From Sulfuriflexus sp032250955 (lineage in GTDB: Bacteria; Pseudomonadota; Gammaproteobacteria; AKS1), in assembly GCF_032250955.1 (NCBI RefSeq), contig NZ_JAVVES010000030.1, positions 1-29,621 on the forward strand: a stretch of 29,621 nucleotides of DNA. The letters are read 5' to 3'. Below, in pieces: positions 24,342-29,621 of this stretch. The number at the start of each line of letters is the position of its first letter. The stretch's first letter is position 1. Under the pieces are notes generated by a model. The model saw only the letters and a program-made list of their open reading frames with translations, made no database searches and was not told where the DNA came from. Made by a program: the position numbers and the translations under genes.

Positions 24342-25178
24342 TCACAGCTGGCCCGTAGACTGCAGACCACGCAGGCTGGAGAGTGCCGTATCTATTTCCG
24401 GGCGCTGGAGGCCATTTACGACCTGCTGCTGGCGGGCAACAATATTGGTTACATTATTGACCTGGTACTGACTGCTGCTTATCTGTACCTGCTGGCTGAT
24501 ACCGTTAGCCTGGTTAAGGGCCGCGTTACGGACATTCTGTGACACCTCGATGTCGCCCGGTAAAACCACCGTGTAGCCAAAGCCGGTTTTATTCAGGCTG
24601 TACGTGGTCATGGTGCCGGCATCACCGCTAATACTTTGCGTCCCCGGGCCATCCAGACTGGAACTGGTACCATCAAAATTGGCAAACAGGCTGTCAGGAT
24701 CGCCGGGGCTGCTGGAGATATCAACACCCAGATCATTGCTGGCCGTATTCAGGTTACCCGCCACCTGGACACTCTGGCTGACGCCATTAATATTATTGAC
24801 CCCGGCCGAGTTAATACTGGCGACATTGCCGTTGACCGAAACGGTACCATCGCCCGCCGCACTGGAGTGATAAATGGTCACCGTCGGCCTTATACCGGTG
24901 GATGAAATATCCGCCGAGAAATTCAAACCCGCGGTAGTGACCTGGCCCGATGCACCGGTCACCTGGGTATACATTTCGACACCAAAATAAGTGATCTGGT
25001 TACCACCAATATAACGGCCACGCAGGCTTCCCAGCTCTTCGTCGGTTAACTCAATTTCATCATTGAATGCGAATAAGTCCTCTTCAATGGTTGCATGTAC
25101 TGTCGGCGTCAATAACCCGCAGGCCATTACCACGGCGGCGGCGACACCTGTCATTCGAATTGGTGAATGTCTGTTCAT
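24342..25178 (-). CDS. fapE: FapE-like secreted amyloid-associated protein
   Basis: The 278-aa protein has a signal peptide (residues 1-29, ending TPTVHA). Residues 44-59 read LTDEELGSLRGRYIGG, then QITYFGVEMYTQ. The rest is low in charge and rich in Ser, Asn, Gly and Gln. Two related segments occur: NINGVSQSVQVAGN (from about 129) and QANGISQQVQISSS (from about 223), both followed by Asn-rich text. FapE of Pseudomonas is a minor extracellular component of similar length. There is no C-terminal CxxC. I chose the ATG at 25178 because GGAGAGG lies 3 nt before it. Assignment rests mainly on position between fapD and fapF. Confidence 0.65.
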   Translation of the reverse strand: MNRHSPIRMTGVAAAVVMACGLLTPTVHATIEEDLFAFNDEIELTDEELGSLRGRYIGGNQITYFGVEMYTQVTGASGQVTTAGLNFSADISSTGIRPTVTIYHSSAAGDGTVSVNGNVASINSAGVNNINGVSQSVQVAGNLNTASNDLGVDISSSPGDPDSLFANFDGTSSSLDGPGTQSISGDAGTMTTYSLNKTGFGYTVVLPGDIEVSQNVRNAALNQANGISQQVQISSSQYQVNNVTNIVARQQQVVNGLQRPEIDTALSSLRGLQSTGQL

Positions 25179-25305
25179 TATCCTCTCCATATGAAAAAAA
25201 ACAGCGATCGTCAATTACACACTTGTTTTTCACCAACATACGTTATTAAAATAATGTGTTATTTATCTCGCATAGCTATAAAATAACTGCTTGCCTTCCG
25301 TTAAT

Positions 25306-26031
25306 TTAAAAAAGATCAGCATGAGTGAAACCGAACCTCAGCAAATCGGAATTAGTTGGTGGGATATGCGCCTGCGCCAGGCCACGTGCTGTTAACGGTT
25401 CTTCGGGTTGCAGTAAAACCGTATTCCGGTCGAAACCCTTGCCAATCACCGCAAAAACCACCCCGTTCCAAATCTTGTTAAATTCATCAAAAGTCAGAAT
25501 CTTGTTGCCCAACGCCGGGTCTGCAAGATAGACCTTGTTATCTCTGACCGTTTGAAAGACCACGAAATGCTTGTAACCGCGAATATCAATTAACGCAATC
25601 GTCGGAATCCTGACTCGCCTTAGCGTGCTGGGCTTCACCTCGTAACCGCGACCACGCATTCCCAGTGTTTCTACATATCGCTTGATATCCAGTAATGAGA
25701 AGCCTTTTTGCCTGACCAGTTCAGGGTCAGCTACCTTCAACATGCCACGCAGTACCGATTCTTCACTGACATCCATTCCATAGGCATACTTGAGGATGGT
25801 CGCCAGGGAAGCCGCACCACAACTGAAATCCGTGTCCTGTCTGATAAGATTGACATAACGCTGTTCGCGCAGACTGATAACCTGCTTGTTGATTATGCCG
25901 GCGCCCGGGACGATGCTGGAAAAACGCACCTCACTGGCTTCAGATATCGATGCCAGCAACAGCGCCAGTATCAACATAACCAGGCTCAGATAACGCCCCA
26001 GATAATATACAAATCGATTGTCATTATTCAC
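25306..26031 (-). CDS. fapD: FapD-like C39-type cysteine protease
   Basis: The 241-aa protein has a signal or anchor helix (residues 14-29, SLVMLILALLLASISE) followed by a papain-fold C39 domain. The oxyanion Gln65 and catalytic Cys71 are in RQDTDFSCGAASLATIL, His155 in GYKHFVVF and Asp171 in YLADPALGNK, so the triad is complete. It lacks the ABC-transporter domains of bacteriocin exporters. FapD is the C39-type protein of the Fap operon and processes Fap export components by inference. The start is GTG (26029-26031) with a weak ribosome site. A hairpin separates it from fapC. Confidence 0.85.
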   Translation of the reverse strand: MNNDNRFVYYLGRYLSLVMLILALLLASISEASEVRFSSIVPGAGIINKQVISLREQRYVNLIRQDTDFSCGAASLATILKYAYGMDVSEESVLRGMLKVADPELVRQKGFSLLDIKRYVETLGMRGRGYEVKPSTLRRVRIPTIALIDIRGYKHFVVFQTVRDNKVYLADPALGNKILTFDEFNKIWNGVVFAVIGKGFDRNTVLLQPEEPLTARGLAQAHIPPTNSDLLRFGFTHADLF

Positions 26032-26061
26032 GATCAGGTAACCTGTCTTGGATGAGTGAAA

Positions 26062-26091
26062 TATGCCGGCCGGTTTATCCCGGCCGGCATA
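26062..26091 (-). terminator. Strong hairpin between fapC and fapD
   Basis: A perfect 12-bp GC-rich stem (TATGCCGGCCGG / CCGGCCGGCATA) with a 6-nt loop lies between the major subunit gene and fapD. Only a short T-rich stretch follows it on the minus strand (TTTCACTC). It is probably an attenuator or an mRNA stabiliser that lets fapC be expressed above the downstream genes. Confidence 0.65.
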
Positions 26092-26113
26092 GAACGGCTA
26101 GCGAGCAGTATTA

Positions 26114-27319
26114 CTACAGTGACGGTTCGCCACCACCATTGCTGCCACCACCCGCTGCGGTACCGGTGGAAGCACTGATGCTGAGGCTGTTGTTCTGCTG
26201 GTTACCCGTGCCTGCGGCGATATTCACACCGATGTTACCCGAGGCACCACTAAACGCGCTGCCGGACAGGCTGGCATCGTTGCTGGACGGCAGGAAGACA
26301 TCCTGAAAACTACTGAAACTGCCGCTGAAGGTGCCTGACAGAGTGATATCGCCCTGCTCATTAAAGGCCAGTGCACCACCATCATCGTTCAGATCACTAC
26401 CACCTTGTGTAGCCGTATCCAGGTCAAAATGGCCGACAGGACCCGGTTCATCGGTCGGGTGTACATCGGGGCCATCACCAGGATTGTTAGCCCAAATATC
26501 CGGGTAGACATTACCGATCTGATCCGACGTGCCAGTATAGGTACCACTGAGTTCCTGTGTGCCGCTAAGCTCACCGCCACTTTCTAACCTGACAACGGAA
26601 CCCGTGTTGCTGGTATAGTTACGGTCTGATTCCTGCTCAGAAGTCACCATGGCCAGGCCAACCCCACCTGATGATACGGAGACGGCAAGGTTGTTCTTCT
26701 GCTGGTTATTGTTGCCCGCGGCAAAGTTCGCACCAACGTTACCCGATGCACCCTGGAAGGCGTTATCAATCGCGCCAGCGGTGTTAGTGACACCCTCATT
26801 TAAGGTGTAATTAAACTCACCGTCCTGTGAGGCGTGCACCTGGGCATCCGCCATACCGAAGGTCAACTCGGCATCGGCAGCCGCGATAGCAGCAGCATTG
26901 TCCTGCTGGTTGTTATCACCTGCAGCCACGTTGGCACCGATGTTACCTGATGCATTGCTCATAGAATCGCCCGAGGCGGTAGCATTGTTGTCGTGATTGA
27001 AGTTTTCAGCTTCATTCAGCAGGTTGGTCTGAGTATCATCAACCAGGGCGCGCGAATACGCATCAGGTATGAGGTCAGCCTCAACATATACGTCAACTTC
27101 CTCATCCAGAGAGACGGATTTTTCAATATTGACTGCGAGGCTTTGACTGCTTGTCGAGGTATCGACGTCAGTATTAACTTCCGTGTCTGTCTTGGATGTT
27201 GAGATTGTATCAGTGTCATGACCTTGCCCATTACCTTCTCCATTAGCAAAAGCTAGTGGTGATGCAAACAATGCGGCCATGGCAAGTGCCAGTGGTGCGT
27301 ATTTAAATTGCTTATTCAT
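26114..27319 (-). CDS. fapC: FapC-like major amyloid subunit with three repeats
   Basis: The 401-aa protein has a signal peptide cut after about residue 26 (FASPLAFA). Three copies of an amyloid-type repeat follow: residues about 120-146 (ASGNIGANVAAGDNNQQDN), 187-215 (ASGNVGANFAAGNNNQQKNN) and 355-383 (ASGNIGVNIAAGTGNQQNNS). The consensus is SGN-hydrophobic-GxN-x-AAG-x-x-NQQxN. The linker between repeats 2 and 3 is about 140 residues, rich in Gly/Asp/Pro/Ser, and holds LSGT repeats. FapC of Pseudomonas has three imperfect repeats joined by variable linkers. There is no Cys at all, and the C terminus is Gly/Ser rich. GGAG precedes the ATG. It is the largest repeat protein of the operon, so the major subunit is the best guess. 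Confidence 0.75.
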   Translation of the reverse strand: MNKQFKYAPLALAMAALFASPLAFANGEGNGQGHDTDTISTSKTDTEVNTDVDTSTSSQSLAVNIEKSVSLDEEVDVYVEADLIPDAYSRALVDDTQTNLLNEAENFNHDNNATASGDSMSNASGNIGANVAAGDNNQQDNAAAIAAADAELTFGMADAQVHASQDGEFNYTLNEGVTNTAGAIDNAFQGASGNVGANFAAGNNNQQKNNLAVSVSSGGVGLAMVTSEQESDRNYTSNTGSVVRLESGGELSGTQELSGTYTGTSDQIGNVYPDIWANNPGDGPDVHPTDEPGPVGHFDLDTATQGGSDLNDDGGALAFNEQGDITLSGTFSGSFSSFQDVFLPSSNDASLSGSAFSGASGNIGVNIAAGTGNQQNNSLSISASTGTAAGGGSNGGGEPSL

Positions 27320-27395
27320 AGTCGTTCTCCTTATCAGTGTTTAGGGTTTACCCCGTCCCTGTAATTCCATCCCGCCGGGGTCATGCAGGGGGAAT

Positions 27396-28043
27396 TCATT
27401 TCGCAGCCGCGAAAATACGCAGTGCAAAATTATTTCGCGTCGCATTGCCCGAACCGGCTGTCTGGTTGATCTGGACAATGCCACGACTGTTTTCAAAAGC
27501 GGTTGCTTCAATGTCTGCGATATGCAGCGATGATTTGTCCAGGCCGTTCGCGGACAGATCGGTTGTGTTACCCGTAACCGTTTGCGCCAACGCCGCATCA
27601 GTGACAGGCATGACCTCCAGGCCGTAGGCAAAGGAAACTCCATTGGCCTGCACGTTACTCCCGCCACTTATCTGGTTGATTGATAATATGCCGCTTGAAT
27701 TCGCAAAGGCATTGTCACGGATAGCGGCGATACTGCTGTCGGGGGCGGTTGCCTGCCCGATTGCGGTCGCCTGACGGCTGCTGATATGTGTCCGCGCCAG
27801 GCCATTGGGGCTGATTGCGATAGCGGCGGCATTCGCCTGTAAATTGGCATCACCCGCCACCATGTTTATCCCTATCGCGCCACTCGCTCCGGAAAGTGCG
27901 TCACCGTCAATACTGGATTCAGTAATATAAGACGACACGATGACAAAATCGTTGTCATTTGTGTCATTTGCCTGCGCGAAAGATGATTGCATAGTCGCAA
28001 TGCCTACCATCGTTCCAACCATAATTTTCTTGTAATGCTTCAT
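27396..28043 (-). CDS. fapB: FapB-like minor amyloid subunit with three repeats
   Basis: The 215-aa protein has a signal peptide (residues 1-25, SSFAQA). Three diverged copies of the FapC-type repeat are at about 48-77 (ASGAIGINMVAGDANLQAN), 112-140 (NSSGILSINQISGGSNVQAN) and 182-210 (NSRGIVQINQTAGSGNATRN), about 63-70 residues apart. Copy 1 is the most FapC-like. There is no Cys in the mature protein. In Pseudomonas FapB is the minor subunit or nucleator, upstream of fapC and about this size; the order here is the same. AGGAT precedes the ATG. Terminal residues are RIFAAAK with no CxxC. Confidence 0.7.
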   Translation of the reverse strand: MKHYKKIMVGTMVGIATMQSSFAQANDTNDNDFVIVSSYITESSIDGDALSGASGAIGINMVAGDANLQANAAAIAISPNGLARTHISSRQATAIGQATAPDSSIAAIRDNAFANSSGILSINQISGGSNVQANGVSFAYGLEVMPVTDAALAQTVTGNTTDLSANGLDKSSLHIADIEATAFENSRGIVQINQTAGSGNATRNNFALRIFAAAK

Positions 28044-28084
28044 GTTTATTTATCCTGTATTTACTCAATGTTAAAGTATAAAAC

Positions 28085-28492
28085 TCAGTTTGAGCCTGAA
28101 TAAAATAATGACATCCAGATGATCTTTCTGATCATCCTCACCGCCCGCTCGTCTACTCGCTTGCGTGTTGGCCCTGTGTTCGTCACGGCTTCGCCGGCCC
28201 GGGCTATCTCAGTGTCAGTCTCCCGGGCGCTGACAGTTTCGTTGTCTTTTGCCACATAACTTTCATCTGCAAGGTCAGCCTCCTCCTTGCCAGCAACAGA
28301 AAGAACATCCTCGCCAGGCCTGCTTGATGGTAATGAATACGCGTCTTCCTTATGTATCAATGCGACCTGTTCAGATTGCGTATACTGTTTACTGCCGGTT
28401 ACTTCATCCTCTGACCAGGCCAGTCCAGATTGCACAACCACAATAGATATCACACTACAACTGAATAGACTCCTGTGTATCCATGCCTGCAT
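28085..28492 (-). CDS. Secreted protein in the FapA position (unknown function)
   Basis: The 135-aa product has a signal peptide (about residues 1-26, VVQSGLAWS) and a charged, low-complexity mature part rich in Glu, Asp, Ser and Ala, ending in a basic stretch (TRKRVDERAVRMIRKIIWM). It has no amyloid repeats. It lies directly upstream of fapB with GGGAG before its ATG. FapA of Pseudomonas is of similar length and position and affects Fap assembly, so this is the best positional candidate, but I cannot claim homology from the residues. Confidence 0.5.
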   Translation of the reverse strand: MQAWIHRSLFSCSVISIVVVQSGLAWSEDEVTGSKQYTQSEQVALIHKEDAYSLPSSRPGEDVLSVAGKEEADLADESYVAKDNETVSARETDTEIARAGEAVTNTGPTRKRVDERAVRMIRKIIWMSLFYSGSN

Positions 28493-28506
28493 ATGTTGCT
28501 CCCTGC

Positions 28507-28803
28507 TCAGTCCCGGTTAATTATTACTTTCACTTTCTGCACGTTGCCGCTGCCGGTTGCGCTTTCATAACTCGCCGGGTTTTTAGTGCCACTCTTCTCA
28601 TCCCAGAGAATGACCGACACTGCTTCAGGCTGTCCTGGCGAAAATGCCGTGGCACCTTTAGCCCTGATGTTGCGCAATTCGCGATCCTCAACACGATCGC
28701 CATCTATCGAATTTAATGCGGCGGCATTATCTTCTGCCTGCAGGCTACTGGAAATCAGTAACATTACTGCTCCGCAAGCCAGGCCTGAAATGATTGTCTT
28801 CAT
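28507..28803 (-). CDS. Small secreted protein at the head of the amyloid operon
   Basis: The 98-aa product has a signal peptide (about residues 1-23, SSSLQA). The mature part starts EDNAAALNSIDGDRVEDREL and contains RELRNIRAKG, similar in pattern to DEELGSLRGR in the FapE-like protein. The rest has hydrophobic-charged alternation (AVSVILWDEKSG, VQKVKVIIN) typical of a small beta domain. It has no repeat. GAGGTGAAG lies just before the ATG. It is the first gene after the sigma-54 promoter. I do not recognise a family, and no extra gene is known to me ahead of fapA in the Pseudomonas operon. Confidence 0.6.
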   Translation of the reverse strand: MKTIISGLACGAVMLLISSSLQAEDNAAALNSIDGDRVEDRELRNIRAKGATAFSPGQPEAVSVILWDEKSGTKNPASYESATGSGNVQKVKVIINRD

Positions 28804-28866
28804 GTCTTCACCTCAAGCCTGTTAGCGCTGAACGTAATCAATATTCGCTTCCTGATTCACAACAGG

Positions 28867-28883
28867 TGCAATCACTGTGCCAA
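28867..28883 (-). promoter_or_regulatory. Sigma-54 (RpoN) promoter for the fap-like operon
   Basis: On the minus strand TTGGCACAGTGATTGCA reads as -24 TTGGCAC and -12 TTGCA with the correct 5-nt gap between GGCAC and TTGC. It is close to the consensus. Start would be near 28855, about 50 nt before the first ATG. Sigma-54 promoters need an enhancer-binding protein. Confidence 0.75.
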
Positions 28884-28940
28884 ACGTGCAAGCCCCTCTA
28901 TTCGCTTCATATTTTTAAAATGATCCAGTGACTGCCTTAA

Positions 28941-28954
28941 TGTATGTGTATACA
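28941..28954 (-). promoter_or_regulatory. Dyad upstream of the sigma-54 promoter (possible enhancer site)
   Basis: TGTATGTGTATACA has 5-bp inverted arms and a 4-bp centre, about 92 bp upstream of the predicted start. That is a usual distance for an enhancer-binding protein. No known family consensus is assigned. Confidence 0.3.
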
Positions 28955-29047
28955 GCATGAAACAGTTTCGCATTGCCAATACCGGCAAACGTTAGATAAC
29001 AACTGCTTATGTGAAATTTAAAGTGTTAACTTTTCGTACGCCGATTA

Positions 29048-29144
29048 GGGGTCGGAGTCGCGCGAGCGTGATGGTTCGCTGGAACAACGCGCCGCGACGT
29101 TGGCAACCAGGTCAGAAGCACGTCTAGACAGCGACTCCGACCCC
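29048..29144. repeat. 97-bp element with 14-bp inverted ends
   Basis: GGGGTCGGAGTCGC at 29048-29061 is repeated inverted as GCGACTCCGACCCC at 29131-29144. The interior is GC-rich. The GGTCGGAGTCG end resembles repetitive palindromes linked to REP-associated transposases, as I recall, so a small non-autonomous element is likely. Confidence 0.6.
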
Positions 29145-29210
29145 GCTGGGGTGGGCTTGTTTACCGCAAAATGCACGAAGTGTCGCAAAGAAAGAACCTG
29201 TTCTTCGCGT

Positions 29211-29621
29211 GGCTCTTCACCAAATCAAGTGGGTAGGTTACCGTAGAAGCCATGAGAGACAAAGAATTATACGCGCAGATATTAGGGATACGAAGCCCAT
29301 GGCAAGTGTCTGATGTTGAGCTGTTAACTGAAACAGGTGAGGTGAAGGTTTACGTCGAACCCGAATCCGATGCCGCGTTTTCCTGTCCGACTTGCGGAAC
29401 CCTTTGCCCCGGATATGACAAACGCCAGCGGCAATGGAGACACCTGGATACCTGTCAGTACAAGACAATTCTGGTTGCAGATGTACCACGTATTAAGTGT
29501 AAGGAACACGGCGTAGTAACGGCAACCGTTCCCTGGTCTGAATCAGGCTCAGGGTTTACCTCGCTGTTTGAAGCCCTGGTGATTGACTGGTTGAAAGAAG
29601 CCGCCACGCAAGCCGTCGCCC
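29211..29621 (+). mobile_element. 5' end of an ISL3-family insertion sequence
   Basis: The transposase gene begins here and runs off the window. The left terminal repeat probably lies near GGCTCTTCACCAAATCAAGT just before the gene, but the right end is not in view, so the border is not proved. Confidence 0.55.
29252..29621 (+). CDS. ISL3-family transposase (5' part; truncated by window edge)
   Basis: The visible 123 residues start MRDKELYAQILGIRSPW and hold the ISL3 N-terminal zinc-finger region: FSCPTCGTLCPGYDKRQRQW and RHLDTC, then VPRIKCKEHGVVTATVPW. This is the DNA-binding domain of ISL3 transposases, and the DDE catalytic domain lies beyond the window. The start at 29252 is the first ATG and fits the family. 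Confidence 0.85.
   Translation, partial: MRDKELYAQILGIRSPWQVSDVELLTETGEVKVYVEPESDAAFSCPTCGTLCPGYDKRQRQWRHLDTCQYKTILVADVPRIKCKEHGVVTATVPWSESGSGFTSLFEALVIDWLKEAATQAVA

Overview
The window is about 29.6 kb of a gammaproteobacterial chromosome. Base composition is moderately GC-rich. The order leuC-leuD-leuB-asd-fimV-(EcfT-like)-truA resembles the block seen in Pseudomonas and relatives, and a PrmB, a UPF0270 (YheU-like) and a DUF3565 protein also fit that class. I cannot name the genus; a Chromatiales-like or other environmental lineage is a guess.

Layout. Positions 1-2.8 kb hold small plus-strand housekeeping or unknown genes: a DUF4389 membrane protein, a PDC/Cache-type sensor protein, UPF0270, an RRM protein and DUF3565. 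A 56-aa unknown protein lies on the minus strand among them. From 2.9 to 12.0 kb the minus strand carries truA, an EcfT/CbiQ-like membrane protein, fimV, asd, leuB and leuCD. A LysR regulator diverges from leuC. From 12.9 to 16.7 kb are an MFS transporter, aroC and hemN; hemN is preceded by a well-placed FNR/Anr-type class II promoter. PrmB and a short S24/LexA-like protein follow. From 18.4 to 21.0 kb is a complete AmmeMemoRadiSam module (radical SAM enzyme, MEMO1 and AMMECR1 proteins), then pyrC.

The most notable region is 22.1-28.9 kb. It is a minus-strand operon that matches the functional-amyloid (Fap) system in gene order and protein type. In transcription order it holds a short secreted unknown, a FapA-like positional candidate, a FapB-like minor subunit with three amyloid-type repeats, a FapC-like major subunit with three cleaner repeats, a FapD C39-type cysteine protease, a FapE-like extracellular protein, a FapF-like outer-membrane exporter (coiled coil plus beta barrel) and a PqiA-type membrane protein. 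A near-consensus sigma-54 promoter (-24/-12) sits upstream of the first gene, with a dyad placed where an enhancer-binding protein could bind. A strong hairpin separates the subunit genes from the protease and export genes. None of the FapB/C/E-like proteins has the C-terminal CxxC I associate with Pseudomonas Fap proteins. The first gene and fapE carry an ELxx(L/I)R motif just after the signal peptide that resembles a double-glycine leader.

The right edge holds a 97-bp inverted-repeat element and the 5' part of an ISL3-family insertion sequence. Non-coding repeats include a 35-bp palindromic tandem array downstream of asd, a 54-bp tandem duplication that includes the hemN start codon, and an ~86-bp dispersed repeat shared between the hemN leader and the fapE-fapF gap.
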